Assembly: GCA_019671135.1 (NCBI GenBank)
Contig: JAHRHY010000018.1
Location: 620,001-684,000, forward strand
DNA length: 64,000 nt
DNA from: Linnemannia hyalina
Lineage: Eukaryota; Mortierellomycota; Mortierellomycetes; Mortierellales; Mortierellaceae
Direction: 5' to 3'
The notes beneath the pieces were generated by a model that was not told the origin of the DNA, ran no database searches, and saw only the letters and a program-made list of their open reading frames with translations. The translations under genes and the position numbers were made by a program. Below are positions 52,074-62,082 of the stretch, piece after piece. Each line of letters opens with the position of its first letter. Positions within the stretch are counted from its first letter, which is position 1.

Positions 52074-52834
52074 AAAAGCGTCGATGCTTTTCAGTTTTGC
52101 TTTTCAGTCTTGATTTTTTTCCCCCTTCGAATTGTACAATGTAAAAACCCTTTCATTTCTTTTTACTTTCATATCACCTCTCTTTTTCTTCCTGTACAGT
52201 ACTTTTCTTCATAGAAGGCACTCCTCTCATACACATCGTATCATCTCTTTCTCAACTTTCTCACTTGCCCACTTACTCCTTGCTTCTCCCTTTCTGAGCC
52301 TCTAATGGCCACACCTCCCTACTCTTCATTTTGTGAAGCCCAAAACCCAATACCTCGTTTTATGTCTTTTGCTTTTACTTTCCATGTCTTTGTTTGGCCA
52401 TTGGACAACAGTAAGCAAAAACACCTTGTACACTAATAAACAAAATCTTTAATACACAACATCCTGACTTTTCTGGTCGCTGGTTAAAATGCAAACGAAT
52501 CGAGTTCATTGAATAGCCCGATCTGGAGGTGCTTGATAGGGGCGACTGACCGACGCGATAGGACAGGTGAAGCCAGCATTGTCACGGCCCGAAATGAAGA
52601 CTTTCAGTTCCTGGTCCCCCGATTCCTGGTTCACGCGTGCAGATCCTGTCACTTTTGCATTATGATTGTTTCTCCTGAGAGCAGAGCTGGGTGAATCCGG
52701 GGCTGTGCTGGTTGGAAGAAGAAAGGGGGGAGGGGGTAGGTCGATTATGTGCAGCATCCCGACTGAATCAGCGAGTTTCTACACATCCTGAGCAAAAAGC
52801 GGAATCAAAACAAAAATGTTTTCTTTTTTTTTCC
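52074..52834. other. 3' intergenic region
   Basis: 3' flanks of the carrier and the LYR gene (convergent). Plus-strand AATAAA lies near 52,436. No gene is recognised. Confidence 0.5.
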
Positions 52835-52919
52835 TCAATGCTTGTGGTTCTTGCAAACGTGTCCTGGAGACCCATGTCGTGGGTTGTCCGCCTTCTGTGT
52901 CTGTGGTTGCTGCTGCTGC

Positions 52920-52963
<44 letters not shown>

Positions 52964-53477
52964 GGCTTTATCCTTTGCTTCCTGAGCGGCTTTCCGTTCC
53001 CAGCTGAGAGGCGGTCCACGCATGAACCTCGAGATCCTTGGTTTAGCGTTCTTGTGGATGTCGACTGGGATGATTAGGTTTGGGTTCTTTGACAGTTCCG
53101 TCAAGTGGTCTCTTTGGATCTATAAAATGCACATATCCGCGATCCGCAGAAGAAGAAAAAAAAACGCGTGTCGTTAATAACTTTAGTCAAAATCGACCCC
53201 ACTTTTCTCCTTTTCCTCATCAATGCTAATTAATAGTAACAAAAAAAAACTAACTTACTTCAAGGTTATCGACCTGGAGTTCTGCCAATTGGATCATGCC
53301 TTCAATCTCCTGGAGGTCCTTTTCGGCAGCGTTGGCACGGAAGTCGCCCTTGACGCGGGAGAGGACGAGGGCTTGCCGGGTCTCGGTCGGCATGGCTTTT
53401 CCGATTTTAAGGAGCTTCCTGTAAAGGCCTAGGACCTTTTGTGTCTGTTGTAGAGAGGTCGTGCTTGTTGATGACAT
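52835..53477 (-). CDS. Complex1_LYR (LYR-motif) protein with polyglutamine tail
   Basis: Two exons (53477-53259, 53119-52835) give 167 residues. Residues 1-100 form a small three-helix LYR domain: the motif is VLGLYRKLLKIGKAMP, followed by conserved Arg and Phe in RVKGDFRAN. LYR proteins act in mitochondria, either as Fe-S delivery/assembly factors (SDHAF1/3, MZM1, ISD11) or as respiratory complex subunits, usually with acyl carrier protein. Which member this is cannot be settled; the LIIPV end of the domain does not match a subtype I can name. A basic linker (SRFMRGPPLSWERKAAQEAK) leads to about 19 glutamines encoded mostly by CAA/CAG and a short histidine-containing end. No other LYR protein I know carries such a tail. 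It is divergent with SWC5 (260 bp between starts). Confidence 0.75.
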
Positions 53478-53737
53478 TCTCCTTGCTGTGATGTGGGGTT
53501 TCGGTGGTGAATGGAAGTATTAAAGGATTGTGTGAAAGGAAAAGAGAGATCAGTTTTGGGGGGTGGTCCAGGAACGAACAAATTGCGGGGGTGAGTGGTA
53601 CAAGCCACAGTCAAAGTTTAGCCACCAATAATTTAGAAACCTTGATCAACTCACTCACTGACTTTCTCTCTTCATTACATCAAACACTACAGACACCCCA
53701 CACACGCATCAACAAACAAGGACGAGCAAAGGCAGGA

Positions 53738-54927
53738 ATGGCAAAACCAAAAGTACCAGAGAAACCACCAAAACCAGACGAGATGGAATCAGATTCGGAC
53801 GATGAGAGCGACGACGAGGATTACGCTCCCGATGGTAATAACCAACCCAACCCCCTCTTTTCCGCCTTCTGCTTCGAACAACCCAACTTTTCTCATAAAC
53901 TAACATGCCCCTCCTTTTCTTAATTATAATAGAGAAGGACTTTCAGAGTGACGGAGAGGACTTGGGCGACGGCAGTGACGATGACGAAAATCATACAAAC
54001 GACGCAGACACGCCAACATCTACATCACGATCCGGTAAACGGCGTGCCGGCGCCGACGCCTCCTCCTCTTCACACAAAAAACCCAAACCTCAACAGGACC
54101 CAACACCCCAGGAACAAGCCGAAGCCACCAACAAAAAGTCTCATCTTGACGCCCTCTGGGCAGAGATGAACGCTCCTGCCTCAAAACCACCACTTTCTAC
54201 ACGGCGACTTGAACTTTCAGGCCTTGGAACATCATCATCAGATAAGGCAGCAGGAGCGGGAGGAACGGGGGGGTCGGGAAGGTTGGTGACGATTACGACG
54301 ACATATGATTTTGCGGGCGAGACGGTTACGGTGACCAAGGATGTTCCCGAGGACTCGAAGGAGGCAAAGGAGTATGCGGCCAAGAACGGCAAAGCCCCTG
54401 TTGGCGCTAATTCGTCTGGTTCTGGATCTGGATCTGGTACAACGACGAGCGCACCAACGACAACAGCAACAACAACGGACTCAATAATATCAACAGCACA
54501 AAACCTCGACACCACAAGCATTACATCATCGTCATCATCATCAGCAACATCTAGCATAGAACCCTCAGAAGCCTCAGATGCATCATCAATACCAAGATCA
54601 AATCCAGCACCAGGAGGCCCCAAAATCACAACCCGCCCCTCAATCCTCGACTCGCTCGCGACAAAGACAAAAGCCCCCGTTCGCTACATCCGCAAGAAAT
54701 CCAACCTCGACGAACTTGCGGCCACCTACGGTGTCAAGAAACCACCCAAACTCAACACGCTCGAGAAATCAAAACTCGACTGGAAGAACTTTGTGGGCAA
54801 AGAAGGCATTGAGGATGAATTGAAGCATCATAACAAGGATGGTTACATGGAAAAGGTGGCCTTCTTGCAGCGCACAGATGAGCGGAGGGACCAGGAGTAC
54901 CAGGAGCTCAAGAAGAATCGGCGGTAG
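53738..54927 (+). CDS. SWC5: SWR1 complex subunit Swc5 / CFDP1 (BCNT-C domain)
   Basis: Swc5 is needed by the SWR1 remodeller to exchange H2A for H2A.Z in chromatin. Two exons (53738-53834, 53933-54927) give 363 residues. The N-terminal 60 residues are highly acidic (DEMESDSDDESDDEDYAPDG, then FQSDGEDLGDGSDDDE), the histone-binding DEF/Y region of the family. The middle is Ser/Thr-rich and disordered. The last 80 residues are the BCNT-C domain: RKKSNLDELAATYGVKKPPK, then SKLDWKNFVGKEGIEDEL, then NKDGYMEKVAFLQRTDERR. An AATAAA follows 30 bp after the stop. Start chosen at the ATG of MAKPKVPEKPPKP, which begins the acidic region. Confidence 0.93.
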
Positions 54928-55282
54928 AGAACAACCGACAGTGCCCTGCCTATGTTGAGCTAATAAAATCGATATCCTTTTTTTTTTGGAATTGTATGCT
55001 GGACTTTGAACAGGACAGGGTGTGGCCGACGTACTTTGGGGTGCAAAGAACGACGCGCTGGGTATTGCAGTATTCATATCCGTATCCATGTTGGCAGCTT
55101 GCCTGACAGGTATTCTACTGGTCCTGGCAACCCTTTGAAGTGCTAGACATTTGCCCTTTTCACCGACTACAAACGAATGCGACAGCACAGGGTTCAAAAC
55201 GCTTTTTTTTATTACAGAATAAAACTAAAGGAGTATCAAACAAGTAGGGGAGGGGTTACTACTGCAGATACCCATAAAGTGA
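54928..55282. other. 3'-to-3' intergenic spacer
   Basis: Convergent ends of SWC5 and the F-box gene. It has AATAAA on the plus strand at about 54,962 and TTTATT (minus AATAAA) near 55,207. No gene is seen. Confidence 0.6.
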
Positions 55283-57199
55283 TTATGCTTGGTTGTCCTT
55301 GCCCCTGTCACTAAACCATTGGAACGGCGCTGTAATATGCTTCCTGTGCGTGAGAAACTTCGCCTTCACCAGTCGCGGCCAGTGCATGTCCATCCAACGG
55401 ACCTCATCCCATCCGATCGTGACCTTGGCCTCCTCCTCGTCCAGGCAGACAGACCCATTAAGTATCTCCAGCTTGGACAGCCCAGCTAGTTGGTTCAAAA
55501 ACCCTGGTCGACCTGCCTCGGCGTCTCCGAGACTTAGCATAGCATGAAACACCCACTCGCTGTCCAGTCTGGTGCCGCGGTGACTTTGTCCGATACGAGT
55601 TACCATCCTTAGATCCAACTCTCGCAATTCTGTCAACGCCCCAATCCGCTGGTAGAGGGAACCTAATCGGGCAAAATGCCGCGTCTCGTCCGCGCTAAGT
55701 GCTATGGGGGTAGGACGAGAGTAGTACGGCTTTACGCCCGCCTCCACAGGAAGCCCACATTCGCTAATGCTGACTTTAAGCTGCCTCAACTTTAAACAGT
55801 TCCAAGGGCCATCGATCGCATCCGACAGCTCGATAAAGCAGCCTATACAGCCGAGGCATTCGATTAAGAGGCTCTCCAGGTTGTTGCACTCTCTGAAAAC
55901 GCTGGCAATAGATATCCTAGAAATGCTCCCAGTGCGATGGAGAGCGAGTTGCTGTAGCGTGTCGAAATGCCGAGCAAGCCGTGGGAAGTTGTCGGAGAGC
56001 GTCGTAGCCTCTGCAAAACGCCCATAGCACCGAACCTCCCGGAGCTGCTGAGCGGGTAGCGCATCCATGATCCTGAAAGGCAAAGAGTCGTTCGCCGCTG
56101 AGTCATATCTGGAACCGTAACTGAGCGACTCGATCCTGGGACACATTTTTCCGATATACTCTCCAATGACATCAACCTCGTGATACCCAGCCAAGGAGAA
56201 GATCGACAGCTCCTCGATGTTGGGGCAATGCGCGAAAACTGATAGGATGTCCGACGTCGAATCCTGAGCTCCAATGGCCCACAACTTTAGCATCTCCAGA
56301 TTACTCAACGGTTCCTGTCTCCTCGGCAAAGGCACCAAATCTCGGACCTTGTGACTGTCTTTCCTTGATCTGCTCTGGTACTCCTGCTGACCTTCTTTGT
56401 CCGATTCGGTGCCATCGTCTCCATCGTCCTCTTCCTCCACCTCGTCATCCTCCTCGCCACCCTCAAACACATGTATCATCAAGTGCCGAATCGACGGGCG
56501 GCAAGAGAAGAAAACATCTAAGCCTGTCTGGAAAATATCGACCTCCCGGGTCTCGAAAGAGACATCCAACTCCCTCAACTCTGTCAATTCTGAGATGGCT
56601 CTGCAAAGATCCCGAAACTCGCCTTCGCGAACGCCATACTTTGGGATGTCAGCTATACTAAGGTTGACGAGATTGCGGTGGTTGAGGGATATCATCCACG
56701 AGAGTTGTGCCACCATTGCTCGGTGGTCAAGGCTGCTTGGAAGCTTGTAGGGGTTGTTGGCTGTGTCGAACGTAAAGAAAAAGTCCTGCAGGTTGGTCAA
56801 TGGTGGGAGGGGGACCAATTCGTGTTGGAGGGGATCTGCTGGAGGCAACCACTTGGGTCGTTGCTGCGGAGGATACATGTCAGTGGGTTGGTGGAACTGG
56901 AGCTTCTCAAATGCCAGGACGCAATTGTAGTAGTATGCTTGCTCCTCTACTCCAAAGAATGCCTTCCTGACATGCTGAATGTTCCGTGCGAGGGCAGCCA
57001 TGCCGGTTTTTGAGTTGAAGACGTTGAGTTTTCCGTTTCTCACAACAATGCTCAGCTCCTTGTAAAGCGCCGGGGTGCAGCACGTGTAGATAGTCCGGCT
57101 GGTGCGGGCGAGCCTCGAGAGGTCCAGCTGAGTGAGAAAAGACGTGAGGATGTCGACTAGCTCCTGAATGCCGAAGAACTGTTCGCATTGTGTTGCCAT
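55283..57199 (-). CDS. F-box/LRR protein
   Basis: A single-exon gene of 638 residues. The first 50 residues are an F-box-like helix set (FFGIQELVDILTSFLTQLDLSRLARTSRTI shape: IQELVDILTSFL, LDLSRLARTSR, PALYKEL), which would bind Skp1 and make the protein an SCF ubiquitin-ligase receptor. The remainder is irregular leucine-rich repeats (LRELDVSFETREVDIF, LEMLKLWAIGAQ, LKLRQLKVSISE, LRELDLRMVTRIG). An acidic loop (EDDEVEEEDDGDDGTESD, about 255-275) interrupts them. The family is very large in Mortierellaceae and its substrates are unknown. The frameshifted pseudogene at 35.9-37.3 kb is of the same style. TTTATT after the stop gives a polyadenylation signal. Confidence 0.85.
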   Translation of the reverse strand: MATQCEQFFGIQELVDILTSFLTQLDLSRLARTSRTIYTCCTPALYKELSIVVRNGKLNVFNSKTGMAALARNIQHVRKAFFGVEEQAYYYNCVLAFEKLQFHQPTDMYPPQQRPKWLPPADPLQHELVPLPPLTNLQDFFFTFDTANNPYKLPSSLDHRAMVAQLSWMISLNHRNLVNLSIADIPKYGVREGEFRDLCRAISELTELRELDVSFETREVDIFQTGLDVFFSCRPSIRHLMIHVFEGGEEDDEVEEEDDGDDGTESDKEGQQEYQSRSRKDSHKVRDLVPLPRRQEPLSNLEMLKLWAIGAQDSTSDILSVFAHCPNIEELSIFSLAGYHEVDVIGEYIGKMCPRIESLSYGSRYDSAANDSLPFRIMDALPAQQLREVRCYGRFAEATTLSDNFPRLARHFDTLQQLALHRTGSISRISIASVFRECNNLESLLIECLGCIGCFIELSDAIDGPWNCLKLRQLKVSISECGLPVEAGVKPYYSRPTPIALSADETRHFARLGSLYQRIGALTELRELDLRMVTRIGQSHRGTRLDSEWVFHAMLSLGDAEAGRPGFLNQLAGLSKLEILNGSVCLDEEEAKVTIGWDEVRWMDMHWPRLVKAKFLTHRKHITAPFQWFSDRGKDNQA

Positions 57200-58080
57200 G
57201 GTGAGTGAATGTACTTGTTGATGGATGAAAGAGAAGAGAAGGTCCGCTCAAAAAAATCCTTGTTCGTTTTCAATTTGAAGAAGTTGTTCGTAACCTTGAT
57301 TTGGAATTTTTTCAATTTATATTTTATATGTGCTAAACGAATGTCAGTTTACATAGGTTATTTTGGGCGAACAGTTGCTCAGCCTACAGACACGCGAGCG
57401 TGATATGAGTAGTTGCACTGGATAGATGCTCGTCAGGGCTCTCTTCTGGTGACGAGAAAGACCTACGATTCACACATAACCATTAAACAGAGGAATCTTA
57501 CCGAAGAAAATGTTGGTCATGGATAGGGCTCTCCATGGCACAGTGCCAGTGCCGACGAGTCGTGGGCGACGTGTTGTTTTTGTAGAATGCATTCCACTTC
57601 CTGTGGGTGCAAGTGTGACCTCAAATACATCCTTCGTACTGTTCATACAGGCCATGACCTTGACGAATACCGAAGACGTAGGAGATAAAACTAATTACAA
57701 TGGCGGAGGGAACGGAAGAGACACAAGCACATCCGCAGAGCTGGCCCAAGAAGAGCGTATTCTTGCTCCTTTCTCATTCGATCATCTGTCATGGATCCAT
57801 AGTCCGTTGTCATATCCATGCTCGATCCATCCGTGTAAAATGTCACTCTTCATCGACACCAAAAGAACCATTGCCTAGAAGATGGGTCTGGAAAGGTCTG
57901 TAAAGGGCAAAAAAAAAAAGGTGTAATGGTTAGCAAATAGAAGAGACAAACACGATGGCACAGCTATTAACCCGCATAAATACGGTGGTCCCAGTCACCC
58001 AACGGTGAAAACAACCGCTGCTGGGCAAAGACTTCTGTTCTCTATAGCTGTCCTCAAGAGGACGGCATCGGCTGCAGCAC
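57200..58080. other. Start of accessory island, no gene recognised
   Basis: The reading frames here (57,470-57,655 minus, 57,510-57,878 plus) overlap each other, lack recognisable domains and have no splice context I trust. The sequence differs from the flanking housekeeping DNA in having no CT-rich leader pattern. Confidence 0.4.
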
Positions 58081-58659
58081 CACCAAGTGAACCGCGGCTT
58101 TTGACACCTTGGTTACTTGGAGAGGTCATATGGAAAGACAAGCCAGCGCCCACGCCTAGCCTATGCGCCTTTCATGGACCCAAGGAGCAACCAACACGCA
58201 ACAGCTCGTGACCAGCAGCACCATCATGAACCAAGGAATGGTTCATGGAGAGGTCATAGCAAGAAGCAGTCCAGCGCCCACGCCTAGCCTATAGCTTCTC
58301 ATGGACCCAAGGAACTGGCCATTCACTGTTGCGATACAGATCCCTGCTCTTCCCAGAGAGAAGCGGACTCGAGAACGGATGGGGTCGTATGGAGGAAATC
58401 TCCTTCATCCTCTATCCTCATGTACCCACGAGTCTGATGGAGAACAAACTGATTGAAATGCAGCACCACCATGGCTGGAGATAACCCCAGCCACGGAGAG
58501 GTCATAGTAAGGGAGCAGTCCAGCGCCCACGCCTAGCCTATAGCTCCCCATGGACCCAAGGAGCAATCCCAAGCAGCCGCTCAAATCGCAGCCATACGCC
58601 CGAGGAGAGGTCATAGCAAGAGGCGCGCCTAGCCTATGTGCCTCTCATGGACCCACGGA
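58081..58659. repeat. Four copies of a stem-variable double-hairpin element
   Basis: Copies run about 58,081-58,186, 58,217-58,313, 58,461-58,562 and 58,571-58,659. Each has a GCAGCACCA-like lead, a first hairpin, the constant link GGAGAGGTCATA, a second hairpin around CGCCTAGCCTAT, and the constant end CATGGACCC(A)AGGA. Stem 1 is CCAAGT.AACC, ATGAACC and TGGCTGG with their complements in copies 1-3; it is weak in copy 4. Stem 2 is GAAAG, AGAAGC, GGGAGC and AGAGGC with their complements. The loops and links are conserved while the stems change in concert. Copy 4 lacks 14 bases of the second loop. No coding frame explains the conservation. Confidence 0.8.
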
Positions 58660-58885
58660 GGACCCTGCTCGCATCCATCCACCAAATCCGTTCAACACGC
58701 CATGCTTGACCTTCTAAGAGACTACCATTACCTTCTTGATTATTGCCGTTGTTTTCATCGTCGTTGACGTTCTTGTCCAAATCGGCGCGCGATACTTGTT
58801 GCTGCAGAATAGTGTTGATGGTGAGTATTGCTGAAGATGGGAACGTTATCCATTATCATCTTGTGCTCATGACTGAAAAGATTCT

Positions 58886-58950
58886 AGGACAATGGGCGCG
58901 AAAATTACGTCACCGAAATGGTACGACGTAATTTTCGCGCCCATTGTCCT
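58886..58950. repeat. Perfect 26-bp inverted repeat with 13-bp loop
   Basis: Arm 58886-58911 (AGGACAATGGGCGCG...) is the exact reverse complement of arm 58925-58950. The loop can pair further (ACC with GGT). It could be a foldback element, the two ends of a transposon left after loss of its middle, or a cruciform-forming site. No flanking target-site duplication is obvious. Confidence 0.9.
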
Positions 58951-59339
58951 GTATGAGAGTTACATTGATCCAGCCGATGCTGAATGCATGAACGCTCATC
59001 AGAGCGCAACTCATATCCGCGCGGTAAGGCTCCAACATCCTGAATTTGCTATGAACCAGTACGACATCCATAAGTCATCAACAATATCAATTAACTAACC
59101 AATCAACTTGTGAATTTGATAAACAGATCAACAACATCCAACAATGTCAAAGCACGCTTTGGATCCATCAGCCGCGATGTAATAGGGAGTCTTAAACCTT
59201 GACGTTTGACGTGTAAGTAAATGCGCTGTCAAGGAAACCCGCCATGGAATAACGTTTCCTCGATGGCTGATGTATTTCAAATACGCCATTGAAATATGCT
59301 TCGATTCGAATGTGGGCATGTCAACGTTTGAAACCCTTA

Positions 59340-60215
59340 ATAAGGCCCCAGACAAGCAAGATAGGCTGCTGGCACTCGGGCAATGGGTGCTGAGCTGGAC
59401 GAGAAGCCGACAGAGGAGTTTTGTCGTGCGACCCATGAGTGCATGTGGGCTATCCTGACGGCGTATCGACAGGTGGACTTTTCCCTGCCGCGTGGATCCA
59501 GCGAGTCGTGGTTTAACCACCGGCTCTGGTGGTTTCTGAGTCTTGCACTCTTCAGCCCGCACTGAGCCAGGCGAGATAGTACCGCAAGCGTCGCAGCATC
59601 ACCGCAACGACGGTCGTGCACTGGATTTAAAGCAGGTTACTGGCCTAAAAGCCGACGGCCTCGTCTATGGCACCGCCAAGGGTCTGGAGTACTGCGTGCT
59701 GGAAATGGCCAAGAAGGATCAGGGGCAGTTCACCACCAAGGCCTTGAAAGACACTCGCAAACTCGCCAAGATGATGAAAGACATAGGAGATGAGATCCGC
59801 AAGCTTGCCATGGTGAATTTCCGCGATTGCTTGGTCGTGTATGGTATGCGCATCGCGGGACCCACCGCCACCTTTTTATACTCTGCGCCAGAGGCCAGGT
59901 TGGTTCAGCCAGCTCCGCGATGAAGGGCTTATCTCGCTTCCGGCTTCGTGGACGGATGTGACCATGGCAAAGTCATTGCTGGCCGTCCTGGCCGGGTTCT
60001 GGCGATGCGCAAGGCCATCGTGGCTATAGCAGGTCGGGTTCTTGACTGGACTGCTCTGCCCCTTGACGGTAGTGCCCCTGAAGACAGCGACAACGGCAAC
60101 TGGATTGCTGCAACACTCATATCGCCCCCCTACACCTCCACAAGCCAGCCTACCACCTCAATCGAGGACATTCCTCCGCTTGTTCTCGATGCAACCACCA
60201 ACTCGCTCTCCTTGT
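59340..60215 (+). pseudogene. Broken PD-(D/E)XK nuclease-like gene of Mucoromycota type
   Basis: Plus-strand segments in shifting frames look like one protein. 59383-59565 reads EFCRATHECMWAIL then SESWFNHRLWWFLSLAL. 59600-59860 reads LKADGLVYGTAKGLEYCVLEM, KKDQGQFTTKALKDTRKLAK and MMKDIGDEIRK. About 59,915-60,030 reads GLISLPASWTDVTMAKSLLA. The D...E-x-K arrangement (ADGLVY...LEMAKKD) followed by a conserved K-x-K-M-x-K-D helix is what I recall from an expanded family of hypothetical proteins in Mortierella and Rhizopus relatives. I know no function for that family; a PD-(D/E)XK nuclease fold is an inference. At least two frame changes occur without intron-like junctions, so it is called a pseudogene. 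Confidence 0.6.
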
Positions 60216-60436
60216 AGAAGGAATGGTCATGTTATTTATCTCGTCTGCGCACCTCGGCCACTGTAGCATATCTGTATATTTTTATCTTTCACTAGCACGA
60301 CGGTGCATGCCATTCCCTCTCCATTCCCTTCCTCCTACTTAAATAAAACGTTGGTAACTCTCACCAAAGCGAAGAAAAAAAATTGGTCCGCAACGCGTTT
60401 CCCTTTCTATTTCATCTGTACATTTCGCTATTGGCT

Positions 60437-61282
60437 TTAGCGTCTCACACAGATATGTGAGGATAAATACCCTTGTGTCACGACAAACGCGATCGTCTTT
60501 TGTAGGAGGACAATGTCATCATTGTTTGCCACATAACCTTCGTGTAAGGAGCCGTCCATGTTGGAATGATTGATATGCACCATCGCATTCCCAGCGCCGT
60601 CCCTGGTTTTCTTCTCATCTGTCATTGGATGTTCCTGGACGCCAGGAGTAAATGCGAAGTGTGCCCTTGAGGTCGGAAGGAATGCCATTGTGTCCTCGCA
60701 GAAAGCAGCGACGAATATCGCTGGCAATCTTTTCCCCTCTGCGCTTGTTCTCTGCTGGAATGGGCCACTGTTCAGTGAGACAGTAAGAGAGCCAGCGTAC
60801 TGCTCATTAGAGAAGAACCAGAATCCATATGGAACCCTGCTGCCAGAATTTCGGAATAAGCATCTTGCCCAGAGAATGAACTTCGAGGAAGGCGAGATCG
60901 GTATTGGCGCCACGGTACTGTCCTCGTGTCTTACTTCGCTCTTGTATCGAAGCTTGCTGGCCGTGTTGGTGCGTTTGATATAAAAAGGCGGAGCTTTCGG
61001 CACCAAGGGAAGGGTGACGCCTTCGAGGAACGGAAGGTCCACCAGATGGGAACCGCTAAAGCGCCAAAGTGTCCGGCGGGAGTCAAGGATGTGAGGACTG
61101 GCTTCTCTGCGATTGACGGCGAAACGTGTAGATTGGCAGCAACCCGGTAAAGCCAATACAGATACTCGAGGCATACCGCGGCGGCGGAAACCCTCTTCAA
61201 GGAGGTTTTTTTGAATATATATCCAAAATTGGCTCAAAGGATACAAAGTAAAATCTTTACTCAAGAACATGTCTAAAATCAA
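60437..61282 (-). CDS. Uncharacterised open reading frame, 281 codons
   Basis: I do not recognise this protein. The frame is open for 281 codons. The second half has mixed, globular-looking composition (VPYGFWFFSNEQYAGSLTVS, GSLHEGYVANNDDIVLLQKT then IAFVVTQGYL). The first 90 residues are rich in Arg, Ser and Pro and may be untranslated or intronic. The ATG at the far end may not be the true start. It overlaps the next minus-strand frame by 26 bp in a different frame, and both could be exons of one gene or remains of one element. It sits among repeats and pseudogenes. Treat it as hypothetical. Confidence 0.35.
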   Translation of the reverse strand: MILDMFLSKDFTLYPLSQFWIYIQKNLLEEGFRRRGMPRVSVLALPGCCQSTRFAVNRREASPHILDSRRTLWRFSGSHLVDLPFLEGVTLPLVPKAPPFYIKRTNTASKLRYKSEVRHEDSTVAPIPISPSSKFILWARCLFRNSGSRVPYGFWFFSNEQYAGSLTVSLNSGPFQQRTSAEGKRLPAIFVAAFCEDTMAFLPTSRAHFAFTPGVQEHPMTDEKKTRDGAGNAMVHINHSNMDGSLHEGYVANNDDIVLLQKTIAFVVTQGYLSSHICVRR

Positions 61283-61763
61283 CTAATCGGATGATATTAT
61301 ATAGTACTTTTCTCCATCTTCTTGTTTTCTTGGAGTATTTCTTCTCTTTCAAACCACCCTTTCCTTCCACAATGAATCGTCTTGAGACCATACACAAATA
61401 CCTGTGGGGTTTATTGGCCAGAATATCAGCCAATAGATTTTTGACATCTTGGATACGTCTCTTCTCGCAATTTCTTGTTGAAAATTGTTCAGCTGTCTTT
61501 TTTGTTGAAACTTGAATTTTGTGGTCCGTGATACGCGAGGCCCAGTAATCCGCGCCTTCATTTCGACGCCATGACTCGTACTCTTTGGAAAACTTTGTCC
61601 TGGCTAACTGCGGTATTTCGCTTGAGCAAAGTGCGTGCGAGAGCGCTGTGTGGGCATCCTGCTCGTGTGTGTATCCAAAGTCCTTGGAAAATTCAGGCAT
61701 GCTTATTACCTCGTTTGAGGTCAACTTCTTCTTGAACCACGCCAAGGCTGCGGCTGGCCGCAA
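61257..61763 (-). pseudogene. Uncharacterised coding-like segment without ATG start
   Basis: About 168 codons with a globular, charged composition (FSKDFGYTHEQDAHTALSHA, KIQVSTKKTAEQF, KRRIQDVKNLL). The frame starts after a stop with TTG, so there is no proper start codon. It could be an internal exon, with an upstream hydrophobic leader frame at 61,918-61,780 (MWLIRSTSTS..., LTWLLVLIFLQAS) as a possible first exon, or a gene remnant. I recognise no domain. Confidence 0.35.
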
Positions 61764-61924
61764 ATTAATGTCGTCAAGGTTATTGATGTTATTTGTTGGA
61801 TGTCTTGGTCATGATGTCCTAATGATGCTTGCAAAAAGATTAAGACGAGCAGCCAAGTTAACTTCCAACCGTGAAATAATGAGACAATTGATGTTGATGT
61901 CGATCTAATAAGCCACACTCCACT

Positions 61925-62082
61925 TTCCGCCCTCCCGCCGCAGAGCTAAGCAGGAGCCAGCTAAGAAAGAACCAGTAGCGGTATGCTGTAACATTCTGAC
62001 ACCAAATAACGACCCCACTCAACCCCCACATTCCGCCCTCCCGCCGCGGAGCTAAGCAGGAGCCAGCTAAGAATGAGCCAGT
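61925..62082. repeat. Direct repeat of about 52 bp, 106 bp apart
   Basis: 61925-61976 and 62031-62082 share TTCCGCCCTCCCGCCGC, then GAGCTAAGCAGGAGCCAGCT and AAGAA with few differences. Each copy itself contains an imperfect repetition of GAGCTAAG/CAGCTAAG. Sequence between the copies is not repeated. Confidence 0.85.

Noticed and set aside
54141..54629. 162-codon antisense frame over SWC5
   Set aside because: It mirrors the Ser/Thr-rich linker and lacks any motif.
57470..57878. Overlapping plus and minus frames at the left edge of the accessory island
   Set aside because: Neither shows a domain, splice sites or codon pattern that favours one strand.
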